Assembly: GCA_900769465.1 (NCBI GenBank)
Contig: CAAGGT010000296.1
Coordinates: 1-57,939 of the forward strand
Reading direction: 5' to 3'
From: Bacteroidaceae bacterium
GTDB taxonomy: Bacteria > Bacteroidota > Bacteroidia > Bacteroidales > Bacteroidaceae
DNA: 57,939 nucleotides
Shown: positions 9,646-17,707 of the stretch, piece after piece
How the letters are laid out: every line of letters begins with the position of its first letter
How positions within the stretch are numbered: the first letter of the stretch is position 1
Notes under the pieces: model-generated
What the model saw: only the letters and a program-made list of their open reading frames with translations
The model's database searches: none
Told to the model about the DNA's origin: nothing
Position numbers and translations under genes: made by a program

Positions 9646-10400
9646 TGGTTCTCGTTTTTAATCCAATCATATCCGCGCACCTCGAGCTCCTGTACAAGTT
9701 CGGGGCCGGCGGTTTTTACAATGCGGCCGTTATAGAGAACGTGTACAATGTCGGGCTTGATGTAGTCGAGCAGTCTCTGGTAGTGGGTGATGACGATGCT
9801 CGATGTATCGGGGCGCTTGAGCTTGTTCACTCCCTCGGCTACAATGCGCAGGGCATCAATGTCGAGGCCCGAGTCGGTCTCGTCGAGAATGCTCAAGGTG
9901 GGCTCGAGCATTGCCATCTGGAAGATTTCGTTGCGTTTCTTCTCGCCGCCGCTGAAGCCTTCGTTCACCGAGCGGTTCGCCAGCTTGCTGTCGAGGTTGA
10001 CAAAAGCACGTTTCTCGCGCATGAGCTTGAGGAAATCGCCGGCGCTCATGGGGTCCTGCTTCAGGTATTCGCGCTTGGCGTTGATGGCTGCACGCATGAA
10101 ATTGGTGATGCTGACACCGGGTATCTCAACAGGGTACTGGAACGAGAGGAAAAGTCCTTCGTGGCTGCGATCCTCGGGGGAGAGTTCCAAGAGGTTCTTT
10201 CCCTTGTATGTGATTTCGCCCTCGGTCACGGTGTATGCAGGGTGTCCCACAAGCACATTGCTCAATGTACTCTTGCCCGAACCGTTGGGGCCCATTATGG
10301 CGTGTACCTCGCCTGCCTTTATGGTGAGGTTTATTCCTTTAAGTATCTCTTTGCCATCTATGGTGGCGTGAAGGTTTTTTATTTCAAGTAAATTTTCCAT
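9642..10400 (-). CDS. sufC: Fe-S assembly ATPase SufC
   Basis: A 252-aa ABC-type ATPase without membrane partners. Walker A is GPNGSGKST (37-45), the signature is FSGGEKKRNE (about 149-158) and Walker B is LSILDETDSGLD (about 169-180), with the D-x-x-S-G-L-D pattern seen in SufC. It powers the conformational change of the SufBC2D scaffold. The start is supported by AGAGG a few bases upstream of the ATG, in the 15-bp gap after sufB. The end overlaps sufD by four bases. Confidence 0.97.
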   Translation of the reverse strand: MENLLEIKNLHATIDGKEILKGINLTIKAGEVHAIMGPNGSGKSTLSNVLVGHPAYTVTEGEITYKGKNLLELSPEDRSHEGLFLSFQYPVEIPGVSITNFMRAAINAKREYLKQDPMSAGDFLKLMREKRAFVNLDSKLANRSVNEGFSGGEKKRNEIFQMAMLEPTLSILDETDSGLDIDALRIVAEGVNKLKRPDTSSIVITHYQRLLDYIKPDIVHVLYNGRIVKTAGPELVQELEVRGYDWIKNENQ

Positions 10401-10415
10401 AATCCTCTTTGTTTA

Positions 10416-11858
10416 TCATCCTACGGCTCCTTCGAGCGATACGCTCAACAGCTTCTGTGCCTCAACGGCAAACTCCATGGGGAGCTTGTTGAGTACTTCG
10501 CGGGCATATCCGTTGACTATGAGGCCGATGGCCTCCTCGGTGCCTATGCCTCGCTGGTTGCAATAGAAGAGCTGGTCTTCGGAGATTTTTGATGTTGTGG
10601 CTTCGTGTTCCACTATGGCGCTGTTGTTGTGTATGTCCATATAGGGGAAGGTGTGTGCGCCGCACTTGTCACCAAGCAGCAACGAGTCGCACTGGCTGTA
10701 GTTGCGTGCATTGTCGGCGTTCTTGCTTACGCGCACCAGGCCACGGTATGAATTCTGGCTCTTGCCGGCCGAGATGCCCTTGCTGATGATGGTACTCCTG
10801 GTGTTTTTGCCCAGATGTATCATCTTGGTGCCGGTGTCGGCCTGCTGGTGGTTGTTGGTGAGTGCAACGGAGTAGAACTCGCCCTGTGAGTTGTCGCCGC
10901 GCAGTATGCAGCTGGGGTATTTCCAGGTGATGGCCGAACCGGTCTCCACCTGTGTCCACGACAACTTGCTGCCATTACCGCGGCAGTCGCCACGTTTGGT
11001 CACAAAGTTATAGACACCGCCCTTGCCCTCGGCATCACCGGGGTACCAGTTCTGCACGGTGCTGTATTTCACCTCGGCGTTCTCGTTCACCACAATCTCG
11101 ACGATAGCCGCATGGAGCTGGTTCTCGTCGCGCATGGGGGCTGTACAGCCTTCGAGATATGAGACGTAGCTGTTGTCATCGGCAATGATGAGTGTGCGTT
11201 CGAATTGCCCTGTGTTGGCTGCGTTTATACGGAAGTAGGTAGAGAGTTCACGCGGGCAGCGCACTCCTTTAGGGATGTACACGAACGAGCCGTCACTGAA
11301 CACTGCCGTGTTGAGCGCCGCAAAGAAATTGTCGCGGTAGTTGACTACCGTGCCAAGATATTGGCGCACGAGGTCGGGGTGCTCCTGTATGGCCTCGCCC
11401 ATGGAACTGAATATGATGCCTTTCTCCTTGAGTTCCTCCTTGAAGGTTGTTTTTACCGACACGGAGTCCATGACGGCATCAACAGCTGTGCCGCTTAGTG
11501 CAAGGCGCTCCTCGAGGGGAATGCCGAGCTTCTCGAAGGTCTTCATCAGCTCGGGGTCAATCTCCTTGTCCTTGCTGTCCTTCTTCTTCAAAGGATCGGC
11601 ATAGTAGGATATTGCCTGGTAGTCGATGGGGGGGATGTCGAGGTGTGCCCACTCGGGCATCTCCATTGTGAGCCAATGTCTGTATGCTGTGAGGCGGAAC
11701 TCAAGCATCCACTCGGGCTCGTTCTTCTTGCGCGAGATTAGCCTGATGGTATCCTCGTTGAGTCCGCTTTCTATTATTTCCGTCTTGATTTTGCTGACAA
11801 AACCGAATTCATAGGCTTTGTTGGCAAGTTTTTTTAGTATGTTGTTCTTTTTCTTCAT
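10416..11858 (-). CDS. sufB: Fe-S cluster assembly scaffold protein SufB
   Basis: A 480-aa SufB, the main scaffold that receives sulfur from SufS and builds the nascent cluster with SufC and SufD. Family blocks are visible: GVRCPRELSTYFRIN, YLEGCTAPMRDENQLHAAIVE, YPSCILRGDNSQGEFYSVALT, GDKCGAHTFPYMDIHN and FYCNQRGIGTEEAI. The N-terminus (MKKKNNILKKLANKAYEFGF) matches the usual SufB opening. The gene therefore really overlaps the end of cvpA by 50 bases, which is unusual next to the 4-base overlaps downstream. Confidence 0.97.
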   Translation of the reverse strand: MKKKNNILKKLANKAYEFGFVSKIKTEIIESGLNEDTIRLISRKKNEPEWMLEFRLTAYRHWLTMEMPEWAHLDIPPIDYQAISYYADPLKKKDSKDKEIDPELMKTFEKLGIPLEERLALSGTAVDAVMDSVSVKTTFKEELKEKGIIFSSMGEAIQEHPDLVRQYLGTVVNYRDNFFAALNTAVFSDGSFVYIPKGVRCPRELSTYFRINAANTGQFERTLIIADDNSYVSYLEGCTAPMRDENQLHAAIVEIVVNENAEVKYSTVQNWYPGDAEGKGGVYNFVTKRGDCRGNGSKLSWTQVETGSAITWKYPSCILRGDNSQGEFYSVALTNNHQQADTGTKMIHLGKNTRSTIISKGISAGKSQNSYRGLVRVSKNADNARNYSQCDSLLLGDKCGAHTFPYMDIHNNSAIVEHEATTSKISEDQLFYCNQRGIGTEEAIGLIVNGYAREVLNKLPMEFAVEAQKLLSVSLEGAVG

Positions 11859-12339
11859 CTATCTTCTTCGCCTCCTCGATGATTAAAAGAGTAACTTCGG
11901 CAACTTTTTTGTATAACAATGTTTCTTCCTGCGATGTTTTACAGGTTATCTTGTTGGCGGGCGCAATGCTTTCGCTTATGTTGACACCCAATACGACAAC
12001 TCCCATTGCTATGATTGTTGAAAACACTGCACCAAGTATGCGGTCGAGCCAACCTAGCAGAATGGCTTTGAGAAGCCAACGCAGGATGAGGCCCGCAAGA
12101 TTTATAATGATTGTTGTGGCAGCAAAGATTATAATGAATCCCAGTATGGTGCATATGAGATTGTCCCACGACGTGAGCCCTTGTAGCCAGGCTGCTGTCT
12201 TGGGGTAGAAAATTGTAGCTTGGAGCAAGCCTATCACTATGCCTGCTCCAAAGCTCAATTGTTTGACAAGTCCCGATTTCAGTCCGTACAGTATTCCTAT
12301 ACCCACTGCAACCAGAAGGACTATATCCAATGTGTTCAT
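11809..12339 (-). CDS. cvpA: CvpA family inner-membrane protein
   Basis: A 176-aa protein with four predicted membrane helices (about residues 5-22, 30-48, 62-88 and 98-122) and a charged cytoplasmic tail ending EEKEQHTKKTCQQSL. This is the CvpA/colicin V production fold, whose role in other bacteria is tied to envelope integrity and purine-gene context but is not well defined. It starts 15 bp after infB and its last 50 bases overlap the sufB start, so it is embedded in the operon. The tail may have been extended by that overlap. Confidence 0.85.
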   Translation of the reverse strand: MNTLDIVLLVAVGIGILYGLKSGLVKQLSFGAGIVIGLLQATIFYPKTAAWLQGLTSWDNLICTILGFIIIFAATTIIINLAGLILRWLLKAILLGWLDRILGAVFSTIIAMGVVVLGVNISESIAPANKITCKTSQEETLLYKKVAEVTLLIIEEAKKIDEEKEQHTKKTCQQSL

Positions 12340-12354
12340 TCTGTAAAAAGAATT

Positions 12355-15180
12355 TTATAGTTTCTGTTTTACTTCAACCTGAACGAATGTCTCGATGATA
12401 TCACCCACCTTGATGTCGTCCTGTGATGTGAGGCTGATACCGCACTCGAAGTTGGTACCGACCTCCTTGACATCCTCCTTGAAGCGCTTGAGCGCTGCAA
12501 GTGAGCCGGTGTGGATAACGATACCGTCGCGGATGAGGCGTGCGCGGTCTGTGCGCTTGACCTTACCCTCGCGTACCATACAGCCGGCAACAGTACCCAC
12601 CTTGCTGATGTGGAATGTCTCGCGTACCTCGATGGTTGCGGTAATCTCTTCCTTGACAATAGGTGCAAGCATACCTTCCATAGCGGCTTTGACCTCCTCA
12701 ATGGCATCGTAGATGATTGAGTAGATGCGTATGTCGACACCCTCGTTCTCGGCAACCTTACGTGCTGTCACTGACGGACGTACCTGGAAACCGACGATGA
12801 TGGCATCGGATGCTGCTGCAAGGCTCACATCGCTCTCCGAAATCTGGCCGACTGCCTTGTGGATGACATTGACCTGGATAGTCTCGGTAGAGAGCTTGAT
12901 GAGTGAGTCGCTGAGTGCCTCGATAGAACCGTCAACGTCGCCCTTGACAATGATGTTGAGGGTCTGGAAGTTTCCGAGTGCGATGCGGCGGCCCACCTCG
13001 TCGAGTGTAAGCATTTTCTGTGTACGCAAGCCCTGCTCACGCTGCAATTGCTCGCGCTTGCCGGTGATTTCGCGTGCCTCGCGCTCGCTCTCGACAACGT
13101 TGAATGTGTCGCCCGCTGCAGGTGCGCCGTTCAAACCGAGGATGAGTGCAGGCTCGGCTGGACGGATCTCCTTGATGCGCTGGTTGCGCTCGTTGAAGAT
13201 GGCCTTTACCTTACCCCACTGTGTACCTGCTACGACAATGTCGCCCACCTTGAGCGTACCGTTCTGTACAAGTACGGTTGCCACGTATCCGCGACCCTTG
13301 TCAAGTGTTGACTCGATGACTGAACCGGTTGCCTTGCGGTTGGGGTTTGCCTTGAGGTCGAGCAGCTCGGCTTCGAGCAATACCTTCTCCATAAGCTCCT
13401 CAACGCCCATACCTTTCTTTGCCGATATTTCCTGTGACTGGTATTTGCCGCCCCAGTCCTCGACAAGCATATTGAGCTGTGCCAACTCCTCCTTGATGCG
13501 GTTGGGGTCGGCTGTCGGTTTGTCGCACTTGTTGATGGCGAACACGATTGGTACACCGGCTGCCATGGCGTGGTTGATGGCCTCCTTGGTCTGTGGCATC
13601 ACGTTGTCATCGGCCGCAATGATGATGATTACGATGTCGGTAATCTTTGCACCACGCGCACGCATGGCTGTAAAGGCTTCGTGACCGGGGGTGTCGAGGA
13701 AGGTGATGTGCTTGCCACTCTCCATCTTCACATTGTATGCACCGATGTGCTGTGTGATACCGCCGGCCTCGCCTGCGATTACATTCGCCTTGCGTATGTA
13801 GTCGAGCAGTGATGTCTTACCGTGGTCAACGTGTCCCATCACGGTGATGATTGGTGCGCGTGGCTCCAAATCCTCCTCGGTGTCGGCTGTTTCCTCAATT
13901 GCATTGGCAACCTCGGCGCTCACGTACTCTGTTGTGTAACCGAACTCCTCGGCAACGATGTTGATGGTCTCGGCATCGAGGCGTTGGTTGATTGATACCA
14001 TCATGCCGATGCTCATACAGGTTGCAATGACCTGTGTAACAGATATGTTCATCATGCTTGCAAGCTCGTTGGCTGTAACGAACTCGGTGAGCTGCAGAAC
14101 CTTGCTCTGTTCCATCTCTTCGCTCATCTGCTGCATCTGGCGCTCGGCGGCCATATCGCGTTTCTCCTTGCGGTATTTTGCCGATTTGTTGCCCTTGCCG
14201 CGGTTGGTGAGGCGGTCGAGTGTCTCCTTTATCTGTTTTGAAACGTCCTCGTCGTTCACGTCGTTCTTGTCGAAACGCTTGTGCTGACGGTCGCGCTCCT
14301 TGCGGCTGCCCTGTGACTGGTTGTTGCTCTTGTTGCGGTTTGCGCTCCAGTCTTTGTTGTCGTTGTTGCCGCCACCGTTGTTGCTCTCCTTGACGTCGTT
14401 GATGTCAACACGCTGGCTGTTGATGCGCTGGCGTTTCTTCTTTTCGCCACCCTCGTTGCCATGACGTTGTGCCTCGCGCTGCTGCTTGCGCTGCTCCTCG
14501 CGCTGCTTGTCCTTCTCCTCACGCTCTTTCTTCTTCTCCTCCTTGCTCTTCTTCTTTGGGCGTGTAGACTGGTTGATGGCCGAGAGGTCTATCTGGCCCA
14601 TTATCTTGAGCTTTGGTGCCTCAACCTCGTCGACCTGGGTGAGCTGTACCTGTGGCTCCTCGGCTTTCTTGGGCTCCTCTTCAATCTTAGGCTCTTCAAT
14701 TACGGGTGCTGCCGCAACAGGTTCAACCTTTTTGGGCTCCTCTTTCTTTGGCTCCTCCTTCTTGGTTTCTTCCTTCTTTGGCTGTGCCTTCTTCTTGTTG
14801 AGCGCGTCGAGGTCTATTCTGCCTGTAACCTTGATTGTGGGTGCTTCAACTTTTGGTGTCTCCTTTACAACAGGTTCGGCCTTCTTCTCCTCCTTGACAA
14901 CAGGCGCTGCAGCAACGGGCTCCTTTACCACTGGCTTCTCCTCGACAATGGGTGCAGCCTTGGGCTTCTCCTTGTTCTGGCGCTCATTGGTGAAATTGTC
15001 CGATTGGATGCGTGCCTTCTTGTCGGCGCTGAACTCCTGTATCAGCATCTCGTAACCACCCTCGGGAACAACAGCGTTGGGGTCTTCCTTGATCTCGAAT
15101 CCCTTCTTCAGCAAGTATTCCACAATGGTCGAAAGGCCAATGTTGAGTTCTTTTTGTACTTTATTGAGTCTTATCTTCAT
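12355..15180 (-). CDS. infB: Translation initiation factor IF-2
   Basis: A 941-aa IF-2, the GTPase that brings initiator tRNA to the 30S subunit and drives subunit joining. An N-terminal IF2_N domain (1-50) is followed by a long low-complexity Lys/Glu/Pro/Ala linker (about 60-350), a second IF2_N-like region (about 362-420), then the GTPase core: G1 GHVDHGKTS (449-457), G3 DTPGH (496-500), G4 NKCD (550-553). Domains II-IV complete the C-terminus. The linker makes it long compared with many bacteria but normal for Bacteroidota. It is the third gene of the rimP-nusA-infB unit. The large antisense frames here are shadows of the repetitive linker. Confidence 0.98.
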   Translation of the reverse strand: MKIRLNKVQKELNIGLSTIVEYLLKKGFEIKEDPNAVVPEGGYEMLIQEFSADKKARIQSDNFTNERQNKEKPKAAPIVEEKPVVKEPVAAAPVVKEEKKAEPVVKETPKVEAPTIKVTGRIDLDALNKKKAQPKKEETKKEEPKKEEPKKVEPVAAAPVIEEPKIEEEPKKAEEPQVQLTQVDEVEAPKLKIMGQIDLSAINQSTRPKKKSKEEKKKEREEKDKQREEQRKQQREAQRHGNEGGEKKKRQRINSQRVDINDVKESNNGGGNNDNKDWSANRNKSNNQSQGSRKERDRQHKRFDKNDVNDEDVSKQIKETLDRLTNRGKGNKSAKYRKEKRDMAAERQMQQMSEEMEQSKVLQLTEFVTANELASMMNISVTQVIATCMSIGMMVSINQRLDAETINIVAEEFGYTTEYVSAEVANAIEETADTEEDLEPRAPIITVMGHVDHGKTSLLDYIRKANVIAGEAGGITQHIGAYNVKMESGKHITFLDTPGHEAFTAMRARGAKITDIVIIIIAADDNVMPQTKEAINHAMAAGVPIVFAINKCDKPTADPNRIKEELAQLNMLVEDWGGKYQSQEISAKKGMGVEELMEKVLLEAELLDLKANPNRKATGSVIESTLDKGRGYVATVLVQNGTLKVGDIVVAGTQWGKVKAIFNERNQRIKEIRPAEPALILGLNGAPAAGDTFNVVESEREAREITGKREQLQREQGLRTQKMLTLDEVGRRIALGNFQTLNIIVKGDVDGSIEALSDSLIKLSTETIQVNVIHKAVGQISESDVSLAAASDAIIVGFQVRPSVTARKVAENEGVDIRIYSIIYDAIEEVKAAMEGMLAPIVKEEITATIEVRETFHISKVGTVAGCMVREGKVKRTDRARLIRDGIVIHTGSLAALKRFKEDVKEVGTNFECGISLTSQDDIKVGDIIETFVQVEVKQKL

Positions 15181-15217
15181 TCGTAGTTTTCTTTAAGTAT
15201 TAGAGATTTCCTGTTGC

Positions 15218-16477
15218 TTATTCCTCATCCTCGAACTCGGCCTGGAGTACTTCGATAAGGTGGTCAACTGTATCTTCCTCAAGGTCGGCCTTCTCAATGA
15301 GAAGCTCGCGTGGGGTGTTGAGGACTGCCTTTGCTGTGTCAAGGCCAATGCCCTTGATAGCCTCGATTACCCACTCCTCAATCTCATCGGCAAACTCGTC
15401 GAGGTAGATGTCATCCTCCTGCTGTGCATCGATTTCGCGGTATACGTTGATGGTATACTCGGTGATCATACTTGCAAGCTTGATGTTGAGACCGTCCTTA
15501 CCGATAGCAAGTGATACCTCTTCTTTCTTGAGGTTTACATCGGCTACGCGCTGCTCCTCGTTGAGTTTGATTTCCTGAATCTTGGCAGGGCTGAGCGCAC
15601 GCTTGATGAAGAGCTCGATGTTTGAGGTGAATGGGATGACGTCGATGTTCTCGTTGCGCAATTCGCGTACGATACCGTGGATACGTGAACCCTTTACACC
15701 AACGCAAGCACCAACGGGGTCGATGCGCTCGTCGTATGTCTCGACGGCAATCTTTGCGCGTTTGCCGGGGATGCGTGCAATCTTCTTGATGGTGATGAGA
15801 CCGTCGTTGATTTCGGGTACCTCAAGCTCGAAGAGACGCTGCAGGAACATTGGGGATGTACGGCTCAAGATAATCTTGGGGTTGTTGTTCTGGTTGTCAA
15901 CACGTTCAACAACTGCGCGTACGTGGTCGCCCTTGCGGTAGAAATCGCTTGGAATCTGCTCGGTCTTGGGGAGGATGAGTTCATTACCCTCGTCGTCAAC
16001 GAGCAACAGTTCCTTCTTCCAAATCTGGTAAACCTCGGCACTTACAATCTGGCCAATCTTCTCGCTGTACTTGTGATAGAGGCTGTCTTTCTCCAACTCA
16101 AGAATCTTTGATGCGAGTGTTTGGCGAAGGTTGAGGATGGCACGACGGCCGAACTCTGCAAAGTTCACGATTTCGCTCACTTCCTCGCCCTCCTCGAAGG
16201 TGTCGTCGATGAGCTGTGCCTCGCTGAGTGAGATTTCAAAGTTGTCGTCTTTCACCTCGTTGTCGGCAACGACTATACGGCGGCGCTGGATCTCAAAGTC
16301 GCCGCGGTCGGGGTTGACGATGACTGAGTAGTTCTCGTCGGTACCGAAAAGGTTTACGATAACTTTGCGGAAACTCTCCTCGAGTACGCTGATCATTGTT
16401 GTGCGGTCGATGTTCTTCGACTCCTTGAATTCTTGAAATGTATCAAGAAGGCTGATTGTTTCTTCTTTCTTTGCCAT
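15218..16477 (-). CDS. nusA: Transcription termination/antitermination factor NusA
   Basis: A 419-aa NusA that binds RNA polymerase and modulates pausing, termination and rRNA antitermination. The N-terminal RNAP-binding domain covers about 1-130, the S1 domain about 135-200, and two KH domains about 230-345, with GVKGSRI as the first GxxG-type loop. The C-terminal part is one helix-hairpin-type domain ending in acidic residues (EFEDEE). The length fits Bacteroidota NusA, which lacks the double acidic repeat of E. coli. It starts one base after the rimP stop, so it is almost certainly translated in tandem with rimP. Confidence 0.96.
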   Translation of the reverse strand: MAKKEETISLLDTFQEFKESKNIDRTTMISVLEESFRKVIVNLFGTDENYSVIVNPDRGDFEIQRRRIVVADNEVKDDNFEISLSEAQLIDDTFEEGEEVSEIVNFAEFGRRAILNLRQTLASKILELEKDSLYHKYSEKIGQIVSAEVYQIWKKELLLVDDEGNELILPKTEQIPSDFYRKGDHVRAVVERVDNQNNNPKIILSRTSPMFLQRLFELEVPEINDGLITIKKIARIPGKRAKIAVETYDERIDPVGACVGVKGSRIHGIVRELRNENIDVIPFTSNIELFIKRALSPAKIQEIKLNEEQRVADVNLKKEEVSLAIGKDGLNIKLASMITEYTINVYREIDAQQEDDIYLDEFADEIEEWVIEAIKGIGLDTAKAVLNTPRELLIEKADLEEDTVDHLIEVLQAEFEDEE

Positions 16478-16478
16478 T

Positions 16479-16946
16479 TTATTTAAAATTTATTATGTAT
16501 TTCGTGTATTTGATGCTGTCGTAGGTGAACTGGAGGTCCTCCTCGACAAGAACGGGACGTTTTGCCCCTTCGGGTTTCTCCTTCTTGCTGATGGTGAGCG
16601 TGAAACTGTTTTCATTGGCTTCCTTGAGAATACCCTTGAGCTTGCGGCCATCTTTTGTAAGCACTTCGACTTCGAGCCCAAGATGGTTCTGGTATTGCTG
16701 CAGTACCTTGAAGGGTTGTCCGAGGCCTGCTGAACCTACTTCAAGCTCATAGTCTTCGGTCTCGCGGCTGAGGCTGCTCTCGATGTGACGGCTCAAATCG
16801 GCACAATCTTCTATCCAAACGCCTTCGGCGTGGTCAATCTCAACTGTTATCTTGTCATCCTTGCTGATGACAACGTCTACCAAAAAATACTCCTTGTCGG
16901 CTAACCATTCATTGGTGAGGTCGATTACTTGTTGTCTGTCAATCAT
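16479..16946 (-). CDS. rimP: Ribosome maturation factor RimP
   Basis: A 155-aa protein needed for 30S subunit maturation. The N-terminal alpha/beta domain contains VDVVISKDDKITVEIDHAEGV and the DLSRHIESSL block; the C-terminal small Sm-like beta domain starts near residue 90. This family is usually the first gene before nusA and infB, as here. A promoter is visible at 17042-17072, with a GC-rich hairpin plus T-tract between that promoter and the start codon, suggesting the whole downstream unit is controlled by premature termination. Confidence 0.93.
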   Translation of the reverse strand: MIDRQQVIDLTNEWLADKEYFLVDVVISKDDKITVEIDHAEGVWIEDCADLSRHIESSLSRETEDYELEVGSAGLGQPFKVLQQYQNHLGLEVEVLTKDGRKLKGILKEANENSFTLTISKKEKPEGAKRPVLVEEDLQFTYDSIKYTKYIINFK

Positions 16947-16998
16947 ATAGTTCTGTTCTATTTTGATGTATGATATGATTATTTCTTGTGGATGTATG

Positions 16999-17023
16999 AA
17001 AAAGAGGGGCTTGTCGGCCCCTC
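16999..17023 (-). terminator. Putative attenuator in the rimP-nusA-infB leader
   Basis: Read on the minus strand, a 7-bp GC-rich stem (GAGGGGC with GCCCCTC), a 6-nt loop, then TTTTT. It lies about 50 bases upstream of the rimP ATG and downstream of the predicted promoter, with no other minus-strand gene feeding into it. It therefore looks like a conditional terminator rather than an operon end. Confidence 0.55.
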
Positions 17024-17041
17024 CTCAATCATCTTACACTG

Positions 17042-17072
17042 CAAATTTAGCAATATTTGGTGTAAACTGCAA
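17042..17072 (-). promoter_or_regulatory. Predicted promoter of the rimP-rnhB operon
   Basis: Minus strand: TTGC, 19-bp spacer, TAAATTTG (plus 17042-17049). This matches the Bacteroidota -33 TTTG / -7 TAnnTTTG pattern closely. Transcription would begin near 17035, leaving a leader of roughly 90 bases. Confidence 0.6.
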
Positions 17073-17149
17073 GATTTTGACATTTATTTTGTGGTTCTGT
17101 GGCAAAATAAATGTTTTTTGCGCGACTGTTGCCGAAATGCTTTCCGTAC

Positions 17150-17181
17150 TTTGTGTCGTTGCATAGTTTTTACTATCTTCG
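17150..17181 (+). promoter_or_regulatory. Predicted promoter of the 138-aa membrane protein gene
   Basis: TTTG at 17150-17153, 20-bp spacer, TATCTTCG at 17174-17181, close to the Bacteroidota consensus. It lies just upstream of the ATG at 17201 and therefore argues against the longer frame beginning at 17111. Confidence 0.6.
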
Positions 17182-17200
17182 CCAAAAAGAAACGGTTTAT

Positions 17201-17617
17201 ATGCGTACAAAAAGAAGCAGTAATTCAAATATGCGTTTTCTCAAAGGTAATGTGCTTTTCTTTGCCTTGTTGCTCCTTGCGATAATGCTTTTCACTTATT
17301 ATGCCTTCGACGGGCTGGATACGGGTGTTGGCGACAGTGCATCGTGTCGCGTATCGTTCGCTGGGGGGTGTGGCAATGCCGGGTATGAGGTGTTTGTCGA
17401 TGACAGCCTGCTCTATGCCGGCGCTCCTTTGCCTGCCGATTCGCAGCTGGTGATGAGGCGCTATGCGGTACCTGGCAGCAGGGTGTCGCTGTATACTTCG
17501 GCTTCGGTGATAAGGGTGATTGCCGATGGTGACACGGTGTCGCGTGCGTTGCAGGGCGACAGGCTTTTTGTTGTCGCCAACATTGATGGCAAGCCTGTCA
17601 TTGAGGCTGTAGATTGA
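17201..17617 (+). CDS. Small membrane-anchored protein of unknown function
   Basis: A 138-aa protein starting MRTKRSSNSN, chosen because the predicted promoter lies between the longer possible start and this ATG. One hydrophobic helix (about residues 15-33, GNVLFFALLLLAIMLFTYYAF) is followed by a short extracytoplasmic region of beta-like sequence (CRVSFAGGCGNAGYEVFVDD, then VIRVIADGDTVS). Only two cysteines are in the exported part. I do not recognise a family. It is a lone gene divergent from rimP and convergent with the S41 peptidase, with a shared terminator. Confidence 0.65.
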   Translation: MRTKRSSNSNMRFLKGNVLFFALLLLAIMLFTYYAFDGLDTGVGDSASCRVSFAGGCGNAGYEVFVDDSLLYAGAPLPADSQLVMRRYAVPGSRVSLYTSASVIRVIADGDTVSRALQGDRLFVVANIDGKPVIEAVD

Positions 17618-17678
17618 CGGTTTACAACCCCGCGTGAGGCACTAGCGTGCAACAGGGTTGTGTGGGTGCCGTTGAAAT

Positions 17679-17706
17679 AATAACCCCGCCAATAGGCGGG
17701 GTTATT
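17679..17706. terminator. Bidirectional terminator
   Basis: A 12-bp stem (17679-17690 with 17695-17706) and AATA loop lie between convergent genes. On the plus strand a TTTTTT run follows at 17711. On the minus strand it sits directly after the S41 peptidase stop. Confidence 0.85.
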
Positions 17707-17707
17707 C

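Noticed and set aside
9645..10391. 248-codon plus-strand frame over sufC
   Set aside because: Fully antisense to a conserved ABC ATPase with all motifs intact.
12725..13684. 319-codon plus-strand frame over infB
   Set aside because: It lies antisense to the conserved IF-2 GTPase core, has an odd composition (Ser/Thr/Arg/Leu rich) and no recognisable domain; it is a shadow frame.
14461..15186. Leu-rich 241-codon plus-strand frame
   Set aside because: It is the reverse complement of the Lys/Glu-rich IF-2 linker, which produces long Leu-rich antisense frames.
17111..17200. Longer N-terminus for the 138-aa membrane protein
   Set aside because: The predicted promoter overlaps this stretch, so it would lie upstream of the transcript start.
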